Counted from the first letter of the stretch, positions 16,569 to 26,317 are shown. The stretch is 64,000 bases of DNA from Bog-473 sp963770645 (GCA_963770645.1 CAVYQL010000004.1:992001-1056000), one strand, 5' to 3'. The notes: a model not told the origin generated them from the sequence alone. Program-made: numbers and translations.

Positions 16569-18161
16569 GTGGACCGGCGAGCGTTTCTGCGCCAAGTAGC
16601 GGTTGTCGGATCGTGCGTCGCCGGAGGCACCGCTGCAGGGTGCTCACGGGAGGATCAAACACGACGGAAGAGCACCAACGCCACGGAATCTTCGGTGGCG
16701 CACGAGCACGGCAGCGGCGCACCGGATTGGGACAGGCTTGACGATTCCCTTGACGGCGCTCTTCTGCGACCCCCTGACCCTGGCTATCCCGCGGCCGGCC
16801 ATCTCTACAACGCTCTGTACAGACCGGATCCCGCAGCGATCGCGCAGTGTGCGTCGGTGAGCGATGTGCAACGCTGTATTGCTTTCGTGCGGCAGCAGGA
16901 CGTGCAGATGGCAGTTCGGTCTGGAGGCCATAGTTATGGTGCTTACTCCTCAGGCCCCGGGCTGGTCATTGACGTGTCCCCCATGCGCGGAGTGTCAACG
17001 GCTACGACTGCTACGCAGCAGGGCTCGCCGTCCGGAACCTCGATCGTCTCCATCGGTGCCGGCACCCAGCTGATCGAGGCGTACAGCCAGTTGTCGTCCC
17101 ACGGGCTTTTGCTTCCTGGGGGCTCGTGTCCCACCGTAGGCATCGCGGGGCTGGCTCTCGGCGGGGGTATCGGTGTCTTCGCTCGGGCATACGGGCTGAC
17201 GTGCGATCAGATGGAGAGCGTCACCGTCGTCACCGCCGACGGTGTGGCACGTCAATGCGGACCGGAACACAACGAAGATCTGTACTGGGCCTCGCGTGGC
17301 GGCGGGGGAGGAAACTTTGGCGTGGTCACGGGATTCGAGTTCCGGGTGTACCCGATCCCAGAAGCGATCACGCTCTTCACACTCGAGTGGCCGTGGGCAG
17401 CGGCCGCGACCGTCATCGACGCGTGGATACGGTGGATTCCGCTGACGGCCCCCCAGCTGTGGGCAAACTGCCAGCTCTACAGCAGCGGGATCGCGGGGAA
17501 CGGATCCGTCAAGGTCACTGGAGTGTTCACTGGCCCAGTCACTCAGTGCTCCGCCACGCTGGCGTCTCTGACGTCCGCCGTTCCGGCGGCGACCACCTAT
17601 CGATTCGTTGGCGCCGAGGACTACATGACGGCGACGATGATTGAAGCCGGATGTGAGGGCGACACGCTGGCCCAATGCGGTGCCCCCGTGCAATCGCCCT
17701 TCACTGCGAAGTCCACGTACCTTGCGGGCCCACTCCCGGAGCAGGCGATCAACGAGCTGGTATCGGCGCTTTCGACACTCCCCTCGACGTTGCCCGGCGC
17801 CGGCGGCGGAGTCGTCCTGGATGCCTACGGCGGAGCGATCAACCAGGTGAAGGCGAGCGACACCGCCTTCACCCACCGGGACTCTGTCGCCTGCGCCCAA
17901 TACCTCATTACCTATCCGACGGCCTCGCCCTCGACCGGCGCGACCCTGGCGGCCTCGGCATGGCTGGAAGATCTTGAACGTCTGTTCGCACCCGTGGCCC
18001 AGGGGTCATACCAGAACTACATCGACCCCACCCTGGTCGACTGGCCGCAGGCCTACTACGGAACGAACCTCCCCCGCTTGCAGCGAGTCAAACGCCGGTA
18101 CGACCCCGACAATGTGTTCCACTTTGCGCAGTCGATCCGCCCGGCACCGATGCTCTCTTAG
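16569..18161 (+). CDS. Tat-exported, lipoprotein-type FAD-linked oxidoreductase (berberine-bridge family)
   Basis: This is a 530-residue protein. GTG 16569 gives the N-terminus VDRRAFLRQVAVV, a twin-arginine signal, followed by a lipobox-like TAAGC, so export and lipid anchoring are likely. The FAD-binding domain has RSGGHSYGAYSSGPGLVIDV, where the His is the usual covalent FAD site. GGSCPTVGIAGLALGGGIG has the second (cysteinyl) attachment site. The BBE C-terminal motif NYIDPTLVDWPQAYYGTNL is intact. Such enzymes oxidise sugars, alcohols or alkaloid-like substrates with O2; the substrate is unknown. Longer upstream frames would place the Tat motif internally. Confidence 0.88.
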   Translation: MDRRAFLRQVAVVGSCVAGGTAAGCSREDQTRRKSTNATESSVAHEHGSGAPDWDRLDDSLDGALLRPPDPGYPAAGHLYNALYRPDPAAIAQCASVSDVQRCIAFVRQQDVQMAVRSGGHSYGAYSSGPGLVIDVSPMRGVSTATTATQQGSPSGTSIVSIGAGTQLIEAYSQLSSHGLLLPGGSCPTVGIAGLALGGGIGVFARAYGLTCDQMESVTVVTADGVARQCGPEHNEDLYWASRGGGGGNFGVVTGFEFRVYPIPEAITLFTLEWPWAAAATVIDAWIRWIPLTAPQLWANCQLYSSGIAGNGSVKVTGVFTGPVTQCSATLASLTSAVPAATTYRFVGAEDYMTATMIEAGCEGDTLAQCGAPVQSPFTAKSTYLAGPLPEQAINELVSALSTLPSTLPGAGGGVVLDAYGGAINQVKASDTAFTHRDSVACAQYLITYPTASPSTGATLAASAWLEDLERLFAPVAQGSYQNYIDPTLVDWPQAYYGTNLPRLQRVKRRYDPDNVFHFAQSIRPAPMLS

Positions 18162-18520
18162 GGTCGTGCCGGCAACGCTGTCGGATGTCTCGGTTGGTAG
18201 AGACCCACCTGGCTTCCGCCTGGGAGCTGAATCTTCGTGACCGAACCCCACCTGGCCTCTTCGACGTCCGAAGTTCGAACTCCCTTTTCCAGGAGAGCGG
18301 CTCTTTCGGCGTGGAGATCGTCGCACATGAGATACAACTCGTGCCCCACGCCGTCTTCTGCAGGGTGTACGGCCAACTCCGATGGTGGCAGCGCAAAGAT
18401 CAGCCAGTCATGGCCGGCATCCACCGATGGGTACCCAAGTACGTCCCGGAAGAAGGCCCGGTCAGCCGGGGCATCGTTGCTGAAGACGATCACGTGGGCA
18501 CCGAAGATCATGAACTGCAC
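18158..18520 (-). CDS. VOC (glyoxalase/bleomycin-resistance) family protein
   Basis: This 120-residue single-domain protein has the paired beta-alpha-beta-beta-beta pattern of the vicinal oxygen chelate fold. It opens MIFGAHVIVFSNDAPADRAF, contains FFRDVLGYPSVDAGHDWLIF, then HELYLMCDDLHAERAALLEK, and ends with PGGSQVGLYQPRHPTALPAR. Members include glyoxalases, dioxygenases and resistance proteins; the activity cannot be assigned. It is convergent with the berberine-bridge gene, overlapping its stop by 4 bp. Confidence 0.85.
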   Translation of the reverse strand: MQFMIFGAHVIVFSNDAPADRAFFRDVLGYPSVDAGHDWLIFALPPSELAVHPAEDGVGHELYLMCDDLHAERAALLEKGVRTSDVEEARWGSVTKIQLPGGSQVGLYQPRHPTALPARP

Positions 18521-18655
18521 TCCTCAAGCTGGAATCGGTTCGCCTGAGCCTGTCACAGGCCTGGTCTGCGGGGGCACCCTTTGAATACTCGGCGAACTGG
18601 CCTCGGAAACTCGACGCGAGCGCATCGCCGATCCGCGCTTGGTAGACCACTACTC

Positions 18656-19129
18656 ATGGGACTTGTCGTTGCCGTTGACGATCCCCGTCGTGACGACATT
18701 CAGGCCGTGTTGGAGGAGCATCTGGCCTTTTCACGGATGGTTACTCCCGCCCCAGGTGTTCACGCCTTGCCGCTCGAGGATTTGCTCGACCCCACGGTCA
18801 CCTTCTTCAGCGCACGGCTCGAGGGTGAGCTTGTCGGGGTAGGGGCTCTCAAACAGCTCGACGAGACTCATGCTGAGCTGAAGTCGATGCACACTGTTGA
18901 GGCCGCGAGGCGCCGAGGAGTCGGACGGGCACTGGTCGGGCATCTCCTCTCGGTTGCCGCCCGTCGGAATTACCGTCGGGTGAGTCTCGAGACCGGCGCC
19001 ATGGACGCGTTCGCACCAGCTCGTTCACTCTACGCAGAGCTTGGTTTCAGGCCGTGTCAGCCATTTGGACAGTACGTAGGAAGTCCCACCAGCGTGTGCA
19101 TGACCCTTGAACTCGGCTCCGGTAGATGA
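18656..19129 (+). CDS. GNAT family N-acetyltransferase
   Basis: This 157-residue protein has the GNAT acetyl-CoA-binding motif A in SMHTVEAARRRGVGRALVGH, preceded by ELVGVGALKQLDETHAELKS. Later motif B reads ARSLYAELGFRPCQPFGQYV. The ATG at 18656 starts at the natural N-terminus of the fold. Upstream in-frame sequence is Arg-rich and unlike the family. Substrate unknown; this resembles small YhbS/PA4534-type acetyltransferases. Confidence 0.88.
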   Translation: MGLVVAVDDPRRDDIQAVLEEHLAFSRMVTPAPGVHALPLEDLLDPTVTFFSARLEGELVGVGALKQLDETHAELKSMHTVEAARRRGVGRALVGHLLSVAARRNYRRVSLETGAMDAFAPARSLYAELGFRPCQPFGQYVGSPTSVCMTLELGSGR

Positions 19130-19157
19130 CACAGCCGCCGTCCGCTTGAATGAGTAG

Positions 19158-19388
19158 GTGACCAGCATCGGCATCACCATCTATGGGGTTTGCGCCGTTT
19201 CGTTCATGATGGCGATGTATGCGTTGGAGAGGAAGGGCAGACAGTTCATCTTTCTGTTTGCCATCGGCTGCCTACTCTCCAGCGCCTACGGGTTCCTCTC
19301 TGGGGCATGGCCGTTTGGGGCTGTCGAGCTGATCTGGTCTGGAGTCGCCTTGCGGCGCTGGCACAGAGCCGATCAACAATTGACGTGA
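19158..19388 (+). CDS. Small two-helix membrane protein
   Basis: This 76-residue protein begins at GTG 19158. It has two hydrophobic stretches (ITIYGVCAVSFMMAMYALE and FIFLFAIGCLLSSAYGFLSG), then AWPFGAVELIWSGVALRRWH. The WPFG...E..W.G.A..R tail pattern is seen in small uncharacterised actinobacterial membrane proteins, but no function is known to me. It is 28 bp downstream of the acetyltransferase gene, so the two may be co-transcribed. Confidence 0.7.
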   Translation: MTSIGITIYGVCAVSFMMAMYALERKGRQFIFLFAIGCLLSSAYGFLSGAWPFGAVELIWSGVALRRWHRADQQLT

Positions 19389-19449
19389 TTGCACCCGACA
19401 TCTATCGGCTCTCGATGCTGCCCGAGGCAGATCGTTCGATCGCTCTGGA

Positions 19450-19848
19450 CTAGGGCGCGTACGCCCAGACGAGTCTGATGTGGTCCACCTCGCCCGAAGC
19501 GAGAGTGAGGTTTTTTGGCTTGCTGCACTGGCCACCGGCCGTGCTGGTCGACGCGGAGGGACCGCAGCCGATGACCGTGTACTTGCCCGCAGCGAGGGAG
19601 ATCTTGAAGCGACCCGAAGGGCCGACCGGCTGCTCGAGTGTCAGGGGGACAGAGTAGAAATCCACCTCGACTGACCCTGCTGTCGCGTGGAATCCACCCG
19701 GGGACGCGCCGCCCTCGTAACCGAGTTCACCGACGAGCACAGCCTGCGAGCTGGTTGTGCTGGCTGCGTGAGCTGGAACGGACTGCAAGCCGATCATTGC
19801 GATGCTGCTCGCGGACACGGCCAATGCCAAATTCGTGAGTCGCGACAT
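19450..19848 (-). CDS. Small secreted protein of unknown function
   Basis: This 132-residue protein has a clear signal peptide (MSRLTNLALAVSASSIAMIG, cleavage after VPAHA). The mature part is a predicted beta-rich domain: VEVDFYSVPLTLEQP, then GRFKISLAAGKYTVIGCGPS, with two Cys that could form a disulphide. The pattern resembles carboxypeptidase-regulatory/Ig-like modules that describe a growing beta-sheet, but I cannot name a family. Start 19848 gives the signal peptide directly. Confidence 0.7.
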   Translation of the reverse strand: MSRLTNLALAVSASSIAMIGLQSVPAHAASTTSSQAVLVGELGYEGGASPGGFHATAGSVEVDFYSVPLTLEQPVGPSGRFKISLAAGKYTVIGCGPSASTSTAGGQCSKPKNLTLASGEVDHIRLVWAYAP

Positions 19849-20065
19849 GGTCCTCCAATCGATCCGCGTGGGGGGTGACGTCCGGAGACGACGCCCCACC
19901 GATAACTCATTCGATCATCTCATCCCTCAAAAGGAACGGTGGCACGAGGACGACTGGTGCACAAGCAAAATCTTCGTGACCCACTGAACGGGCCGCGGAC
20001 GCTACCGGGGTTGCCCTACACGGCCCCGATTGGCATGCGGAGATGCCGGCCGGGCGCCCGTGTAG

Positions 20066-20662
20066 TCAAACTGATCGGCCGAACAGCGAACTCTCAACGA
20101 TATAGAAGACCGTGATGACTCCGAACAGCACGACGCTGGCTATCGGACTGACGAGAGCGACGAGCGTCGCCCCTAAGTAGATGAACGGTCCGGGCAGGAA
20201 GCTCCGAGAGATGCCGCTGACCACTCGAGAATCGGTATCGGTTCGGAGAAGGCGATGGCCCAAGGAAGCGTAGAACCACAGCAGGTTGAAGAAGACCGCC
20301 GTTATCGTCAGTGTCGCGCCGTAGGTGATAGCGGCCGGTTCCAGGTCGTTGCCACGTAAATGTGAGGCGATCAGGCTGGTCGGAAAAGGGATGAACGCCA
20401 CCAGCATCAAGAACGCGACGTTGATCAAGAGGAAGAGGCGGTCGACCCTTCGGATCTGAGTAAAGACCGTGTGGTGATTGATCCAGATGATGCCGATCGT
20501 CAGGAAGCTCACGGCATAGGCGACGTAACTGGGCCAGTTATGAACGAGCCGAGTTCCAAGTTCTCCCGGGCCCACCCGGACGTCAAGGATGAGCAGCGTT
20601 GCCGCAATGGCAAAGACGCCGTCGCTGAATGTCTCGAGCCGCGAGGAGGACATTGTCGACAT
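20066..20662 (-). CDS. TMEM175 family (DUF1211) potassium channel protein
   Basis: This 198-residue integral membrane protein has six hydrophobic segments. The first carries the family signature RLETFSDGVFAIAATLLILD, i.e. RxxxFSDxVxAIAxTLL. Bacterial TMEM175 proteins form tetrameric K+ leak channels. The second half (LRTDTDSRVVSGISRSFLPG and following) fits the remaining helices. It is transcribed away from the downstream monooxygenase gene. Confidence 0.9.
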   Translation of the reverse strand: MSTMSSSRLETFSDGVFAIAATLLILDVRVGPGELGTRLVHNWPSYVAYAVSFLTIGIIWINHHTVFTQIRRVDRLFLLINVAFLMLVAFIPFPTSLIASHLRGNDLEPAAITYGATLTITAVFFNLLWFYASLGHRLLRTDTDSRVVSGISRSFLPGPFIYLGATLVALVSPIASVVLFGVITVFYIVESSLFGRSV

Positions 20663-20904
20663 CGTCGTCGGGTTCTCCGAAGGGCCCTTTCCGAGAAGCT
20701 CGCGCTTAAGGAATGCAGCTTATTCGATGTTTACCGAATCAGCAGTATGCGGACCGAGAGGTCTTGACGTCCGCACCGAACAAGGAAAGAAGAGCACTCA
20801 CTCCCCGCCATGATCAATGTAGCGCGCAACGGACGCTTGCAGCAAGGCCCCGGTGGGTGCGCAGAATCTCGACCCGAACCAGAACCCGCGGAGAGGGGTG
20901 GCGT

Positions 20905-22362
20905 ATGGCCGAGCATGCAGTGGTGATCGCCGGAAGCGGTCCGACGGGGATGATGCTGGCGGCGGAGTTGGCGTGGGCGAACGTCGACGTCGCGATCGTC
21001 GAGAGGCGCCCGAATCACGTCCTCGTCGGCTCACGGGCCGGCGGCTTTCACTCGCGCACGATCGAAGTGCTCGATCAGCGCGGAGTCGCTGATCGGTTCC
21101 TCGCGGAGGGTCAAGTGGCTCAGGCCGCGATGATCGGCACGACCGTGTTGGACATGAGCGACTTCCCGACGCGTCATCCGTATTCGCTCGGAATCTGGCA
21201 GAACCATATCGAGCGGATCATGGCCGCCTGGATCGCCGAGCTGCCGGTACGGATCTACTACGGGCGTGAGGTGACGGGCTTCGCACAGGACAACACCGGC
21301 GTCGATGTCGAGCTGTCCACCGGCGCCTCGCTGCGGTCGGAATATCTCGTCGGGTGCGACGGAGGGCGCAGCATCACCCGTAGGGCCGCCGGGATCGAGT
21401 TCCCAGGGTGGGGCCCGACGAGGAGCAACCTGATCGCCGAGGTCGAGGTGACAGAGGAACCGCCGCGGGGCATTCGCCACGACGCGACGGGCGTCCACGC
21501 CCTCCACAGGTTGGAAGATGGACGGACGGTGCGGGTCGTCGTGACCGAGCAACGGCTCGGCCCGAGCAGCGAGCCCACACTGCGTGATCTGAGCGAGGCG
21601 CTCATCACCGTGTACGGCACCGACTTCGGAGTCCACAGCCCCACGTGGATCTCGAGATTCACCGACATGACTCGTCAGGCAGCGGTCTACCGCGCGAGAC
21701 GGGTGCTCCTCGCCGGCGACTCAGCGCACGTGCACTACCCGGCTGGTGGACAGGGCATCAGCCTCGGTGTGCAGGATGCGGTGAATCTGGGGTGGAAACT
21801 GGCTCAAGTAGTCAATGGGATCTCCCGGGACAGCCTGTTGGATTCGTATCAGAACGAGCGTCACCCAGTTGCTGCGCGCGCAATTCGGCACACGATGGCG
21901 CAGTGCGTACTCCAGCGGCCGGACGAGCGTATCAAGGCACTGGTCGACATGGTGTCGGAACTGGTGGCCATGGATGAACCTCGGAAACGACTCGCTGGAC
22001 TCATCTCCGGCCTGGACATTCAGTACGACTTCGGCGAAGGTCACCCACTGCTCGGACGCCGCATGCCCGATTTCGACCTCGTGACCGCCGACGGCTCGCT
22101 GCGGGTCTTCACCCTGCTGCACGAGGCCAAACCGGCGCTGCTCAATCTCGGTGATCCCGGCGGCCTTGACATCGCGTCATGGGCCGATCGGGTCCAGCTG
22201 ATTGAAGCCACATATGCCGGCCCCTGGGAACTTCCGGTCCTTGGCACGGTGACCGCTCCTCCTGCCGTGTTGATCCGGCCCGACGGATATGTCGCTTGGG
22301 TGGGAGACGGCACAGCCACCGGATTGCGCGACGCCTTGACTACTTGGTTCGGAACACCTTGA
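20905..22362 (+). CDS. FAD-dependent aromatic-ring monooxygenase (PheA/RdmE type)
   Basis: This 485-residue flavoprotein hydroxylase has VVIAGSGPTGMMLAAELAWA (FAD dinucleotide fold), EVLDQRGVADRFLAEGQ, GCDGGRSITRRAAGIEFPGW (the DG motif), and the second FAD motif LLAGDSAHVHYPAGGQGISL. It ends with a thioredoxin-like C-terminal domain, as in phenol and anthracycline/tetracycline hydroxylases. ATG 20905 follows GAGAGG; upstream in-frame sequence is not protein-like. The natural substrate is unknown: aromatic degradation or antibiotic modification are both possible. Confidence 0.9.
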   Translation: MAEHAVVIAGSGPTGMMLAAELAWANVDVAIVERRPNHVLVGSRAGGFHSRTIEVLDQRGVADRFLAEGQVAQAAMIGTTVLDMSDFPTRHPYSLGIWQNHIERIMAAWIAELPVRIYYGREVTGFAQDNTGVDVELSTGASLRSEYLVGCDGGRSITRRAAGIEFPGWGPTRSNLIAEVEVTEEPPRGIRHDATGVHALHRLEDGRTVRVVVTEQRLGPSSEPTLRDLSEALITVYGTDFGVHSPTWISRFTDMTRQAAVYRARRVLLAGDSAHVHYPAGGQGISLGVQDAVNLGWKLAQVVNGISRDSLLDSYQNERHPVAARAIRHTMAQCVLQRPDERIKALVDMVSELVAMDEPRKRLAGLISGLDIQYDFGEGHPLLGRRMPDFDLVTADGSLRVFTLLHEAKPALLNLGDPGGLDIASWADRVQLIEATYAGPWELPVLGTVTAPPAVLIRPDGYVAWVGDGTATGLRDALTTWFGTP

Positions 22363-22610
22363 CAAACGGGATTCTCGCCACGTTCGACAGACCATTGCGA
22401 ACCTGGCCGGGACTTCCCGCCTCGGACGAGCCGCCCCTGTGCGACCCTGACTCCGGGCCACCTGGTGGCGAGCTGGGCATGTCGGTTCACTGCTCGTGAA
22501 GCGCTTGGCGGAGCCAGACCTGTCGGCCGCAGGTCGATCGCCTTACTTTGTTCCGGCGCCGCCGCCTCCGCGCGCTTGGCGCAATTCAAGGGCTCTGCAA
22601 TGGTGGGTGG

Positions 22611-24686
22611 GTGAACACCGTCGTCGTGTCATCCGGGGGCGCCGGCTACGGATTCTTCGTCGATGACCAGGGTCGTCTACGACAGGCGGGGTTCGGGCCC
22701 GAGATCGGGGCCCACATGCAGCGGCTCCCAGACGGGATACCGCCTGCGCTCTACCCCCTGGCCTATCCCGCTTACGACGAGGAGCCGACCCGGGCGCCCT
22801 CGTTGCGCGTCACACACAGCGACGGAACCACAACCACCAGGCCGAAGGTGGAGGACGTCCGGGTGTTCGGCTCTCGGACCGACATCCTCCTCGTCGACCC
22901 CGACTGCTCCCTCGAGCTCACGCTGTCGTTCCGCGCAGAGGACCACGGTGTGCTGCGCCAGTGGGCGAGCGTCACCAACCGGCAGCGCGGGATGATCACT
23001 CTCCACGAGGTCGCCGCGGCCTCTCCTCTGCTCGCCACTCCCGCGCCGTACCTGACCCACTTCGGCGGAGGTGACTGGGCCGCCGAGTGGACCACGACCA
23101 CCGAGGCCCTGACCCCGGGGACCAAGGTCGTCGAGTCGCGCGGCGGCGTGCAACCTCACCTGCGGTCCTGCCCCTTCTTCTTGCTCGCCCCTGAGGGGTC
23201 GCCAGAAGAGTCGGCCGGCACTGTCCTTGCTGGCGCGCTGGCCTGGGGTGGCAACATCCGCTTTGCCTTCGAGCGGGCGACGACCCCTGCGCTCAGGCTC
23301 TGGTGCGGACACAATCCGGCGTCATCGGAGTACGTACTCGACCCGGATGCCACGTTCGCCACCCCCGAGCAGATCTGGATGTGGTCGACCGAAGGTGTGG
23401 GCCCTCTCACGCGCCGCTTCCACCGCTGGGTCCGTGCCCATGCCGTGCGAGAAGGCGACAAACTGCGACCGATCGTGGTGAACAACTGGGAGGCCACCTC
23501 CTTCTCGTTCGACGCGGACCGGCTCCTAGAGCTGATCGACCACACTGCAGACTTGGGCGCGGAGCTCTTCCTGCTTGACGATGGCTGGTTTGGCAAGAGT
23601 CACCCCCGTGACGACGACACCGCAGGGCTCGGTGACTGGGAGGTCGACGAGGCCAAACTTCCCGGCGGCCTCGGTCCCGTTATTGCCCGAGCGGACGCTC
23701 GTGGCGTCCGGTTCGGGCTGTGGGTGGAACCCGAGATGGTGAACCCCGATTCGACCCTCTTTGACGAGCATCCGGACTGGGTGGTGGGCCAACCGACACG
23801 GCGCCCGCGGCGATGGCGCCACCAACTCGTCCTCGATGTCCTGCAACCAGCTGTGGCCGATTTCGTGGGCGGTGTGGTGGACCGCGTCCTGATGGAGAAC
23901 CCGGGCATCAGCTACCTCAAGTGGGACGCCAACAGGCCGCTGACCGACCCCGGGTCCCCCACACTGGCCACGGACCGGCAGTCCAACTACTGGGTCGACC
24001 ACGCCCGGGCCACCTGGCGACTGATGGAGTCCGTCGCCGAGCGACACCCAGAGCAGATGCTCATGCTGTGCGCCTCCGGCGGGGGGCGGGTCGACCTCGG
24101 GTCACTGCGCTGGTTCCACGAAGTCTGGCTCTCGGACAACACCGATCCCGTTGATCGGGTGCGTATGCAGTGGGCCGCGTCGCATTTCCTGCCGGCCAAT
24201 ATGGTCGGCGCGCACGTCACCCGAGAAGGGGACCGGCCGGTGGCCTTCGGGTGTGCCGTGGCCATGAGTGCGCGGTTCGGCTTCGATGTCGACTTTGCGG
24301 CCATGACCGACGATGAGCTAGCTGTCTGTCGCCGAGCGGTGGCGCTGTACCGAGACGTCCGGCCGCTGGTCCAACAGGGCGATGTATGGCGGCTGATCCC
24401 GCCAAATGAACGCGCCGCCCTCAGTTACGTGTCCGCTGACGGCAACCGCGCGGTCCTCTTTGCCTTCCAACTCACCACGCGCACGAACGATGTGGGCCCG
24501 GTGCGCCTTCGTGGACTCGCATCGGACCGGACCTACGAGGTCACCGCGGTCGATCTGGCAGCCGGTCACGATCCGGTCCGGACCGACGTAGAGCGACGAC
24601 TAGGCGCGGCGCTCATGGAGGAGGGCCAGAAGTGGCCCCTCTATGAGGCCTGCACTGCCCGCATATTCGTGCTTAGGTCCGTGTAG
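22611..24686 (+). CDS. Alpha-galactosidase, glycoside hydrolase family 36
   Basis: This is a 691-residue enzyme that hydrolyses terminal alpha-galactosides. The GH36 signatures are intact: ELFLLDDGWFGKSHPRDDDT, LGDWEVDEAKLPGGL, GLWVEPEMVNPDS. The nucleophile is at about D439 in YLKWDANR and the acid/base at about D509 in LSDNTDPVDRVRMQW. GTG 22611 was chosen because the 21 extra residues possible upstream are Arg-rich and unlike the family. No signal peptide is seen, so it is cytoplasmic. It is 250 bp from the monooxygenase and has no sugar transporter beside it. Confidence 0.92.
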   Translation: MNTVVVSSGGAGYGFFVDDQGRLRQAGFGPEIGAHMQRLPDGIPPALYPLAYPAYDEEPTRAPSLRVTHSDGTTTTRPKVEDVRVFGSRTDILLVDPDCSLELTLSFRAEDHGVLRQWASVTNRQRGMITLHEVAAASPLLATPAPYLTHFGGGDWAAEWTTTTEALTPGTKVVESRGGVQPHLRSCPFFLLAPEGSPEESAGTVLAGALAWGGNIRFAFERATTPALRLWCGHNPASSEYVLDPDATFATPEQIWMWSTEGVGPLTRRFHRWVRAHAVREGDKLRPIVVNNWEATSFSFDADRLLELIDHTADLGAELFLLDDGWFGKSHPRDDDTAGLGDWEVDEAKLPGGLGPVIARADARGVRFGLWVEPEMVNPDSTLFDEHPDWVVGQPTRRPRRWRHQLVLDVLQPAVADFVGGVVDRVLMENPGISYLKWDANRPLTDPGSPTLATDRQSNYWVDHARATWRLMESVAERHPEQMLMLCASGGGRVDLGSLRWFHEVWLSDNTDPVDRVRMQWAASHFLPANMVGAHVTREGDRPVAFGCAVAMSARFGFDVDFAAMTDDELAVCRRAVALYRDVRPLVQQGDVWRLIPPNERAALSYVSADGNRAVLFAFQLTTRTNDVGPVRLRGLASDRTYEVTAVDLAAGHDPVRTDVERRLGAALMEEGQKWPLYEACTARIFVLRSV

Positions 24687-24688
24687 GA

Positions 24689-24705
24689 GCGGGCGAACAG
24701 CCCGC
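24689..24705 (+). terminator. Small hairpin just after the alpha-galactosidase gene
   Basis: A 6-bp GCGGGC/GCCCGC stem with a 5-base loop starts 2 bp after the stop. A second overlapping stem (CCCG/CGGG) follows within 12 bp, then CTTGTTG. There is no strong T-run, so it is a weak candidate terminator. Confidence 0.4.
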
Positions 24706-24874
24706 TTCGCTCGGGCTTGTTGCCACGCTGGCGCGATGTCGGACGCCTACGCAGTGTTTGGCCGGTCGAGTCTGTAGTCCTGATGAGTCACAGTCACGGC
24801 GGACGACCCGCGGGCTACTGAGACATGTACGACAGGCCTTGCCTCGTCGAGGAGCGTCGGGCGGAGCGTTTCCT

Positions 24875-26317
24875 TCATCCATTTCCGGGCAGCGGCGTCC
24901 AGTTCTGCTCGACGACCCAGCAGACGCCTGCCGGGGGCGAGCCAACCGGGCCGTGCTTGCAGAGGCTTGTCGGTGGGTGATTGTCATGGACCTCGACCAC
25001 CCGGTACTCCGTTGGGCCATAGAACTTGTGTGGCCCGTAGGTCAGCACAGGTGAGTAACCGCCCGGGAAATCCGTGACGCGCGACATTGCCTCAACGAAG
25101 GTCCGCCGATTGAGGTTCTTACCGGCCATGGTCGCCGCCTGGGCGAAGAGGCGGATCTCTTGACACCAGCCCTGGACCGGCCCTTGCTCCTCAATGTCGT
25201 CATTGATGTTGCCCTTGGGAATCTGCGGGTAGGCCTTGTGCCACACATCCCAGCAGCTCCGCACCCCCGGGTCGTATCCCCCCTCTGACTCTGGGACGGG
25301 AAGATCGATGCCGCCGAGCGTCTCTGCCGTGACACCCTCCTGGTTGTTGAGCGCCTTCTCATAGGGAATCGGGATCAGTCCGAGTGCAATCTCAATCTCG
25401 GACTGATAATCGCTGAGGAGAAGCTTGGGGAAATAGTCCTGTGAAGTCTCGGCGCCGATAAATGGAGTGAAGGCGTTGTCGGGCAACAACGGAATCACCG
25501 ATTGGATCCCGGCCGCCTTGAACCGCTCGACCGCCAGCGTGACTGTCGAGTCAGTAGTGGCGGTCTCATCGACGTCTGCCGCGACTTCGACCACCTGAGG
25601 GACCACACCGATCTTCTTCAGGTCCGGCAAGAGGTAGGAGTTGAGCGCGCCTTGGTCACTGGCCTGGTCTGAGACCACGACACCGACCTTCTTCCCGTGA
25701 CCCAGGCGACCCGAGCTGAGGCCCCAGCGCACAGTGGCCGCGAGGATGGGCGCGTCATCCGCCCCCGTCCACCACAAGTACGGAGAACCGAGATCCGTCC
25801 AATTGGTCGTCGTCGTCCACTGGGAGAGCATCGGCGTCTGGCCTTCTCGAGTGATACAGAGCTCATTGGTCCCTTGGAATGTGCCGAGCCCGTCTAAGAC
25901 GGCGAAGACGGGCGGGTTGCCCTGGGTCCACTGCTTGCACAGCGCTCGTTCCTCGTCCACGTTGGTCGGGTCGAAGCTCTCGATCATGGGGTTGATCTTT
26001 CGACCGTGTATTCCCCCGGCATCGTTGATCTCGTTCACGAAAAGGTGGATCGCCTTCGTCTGCTCGCCGTACTCGGCATCAGACTCGATTTCGAACTCCC
26101 CCTCGATGCTGGTGAACGAGATGATCGGAAAGACCACGTTGATGGCGTTTGCCGTGACTCCCCGTGCGCTTGTGCTTGCCTCGGTGACGGGGGTCGGTGC
26201 AGTGGTCGCACCCGACGGCGCTGCCAGGCCGAACACCACCGTGCTCCCAAGAACGGTGAGAGCTCCTCCGGCTCTCAGCAGCCTTCGCCTTGCACCCGAT
26301 TTTCCCCAGCGTCGCAT
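24875..26317 (-). CDS. Periplasmic-binding (type 1) ABC-like solute-binding protein, paralogue A
   Basis: This 480-residue exported protein has a basic N-terminus and hydrophobic signal (GALTVLGSTVVFGLAAPSGA). The mature part resembles branched-chain amino-acid binding proteins: INVVFPIISFTSIEGEFEIE, then VNEINDAGGIHGRKINPMIE and VAVVVSDQ-like KKVGVVVSDQASDQGALNSY. Start 26317 is favoured because AGGGGAG lies 6 bp upstream; ATG 26323 directly abuts it. No permease or ATPase gene is nearby. A close paralogue lies at 28360-29814, so the two bracket a nitrilase gene. The ligand is unknown. Confidence 0.85.
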   Translation of the reverse strand: MRRWGKSGARRRLLRAGGALTVLGSTVVFGLAAPSGATTAPTPVTEASTSARGVTANAINVVFPIISFTSIEGEFEIESDAEYGEQTKAIHLFVNEINDAGGIHGRKINPMIESFDPTNVDEERALCKQWTQGNPPVFAVLDGLGTFQGTNELCITREGQTPMLSQWTTTTNWTDLGSPYLWWTGADDAPILAATVRWGLSSGRLGHGKKVGVVVSDQASDQGALNSYLLPDLKKIGVVPQVVEVAADVDETATTDSTVTLAVERFKAAGIQSVIPLLPDNAFTPFIGAETSQDYFPKLLLSDYQSEIEIALGLIPIPYEKALNNQEGVTAETLGGIDLPVPESEGGYDPGVRSCWDVWHKAYPQIPKGNINDDIEEQGPVQGWCQEIRLFAQAATMAGKNLNRRTFVEAMSRVTDFPGGYSPVLTYGPHKFYGPTEYRVVEVHDNHPPTSLCKHGPVGSPPAGVCWVVEQNWTPLPGNG

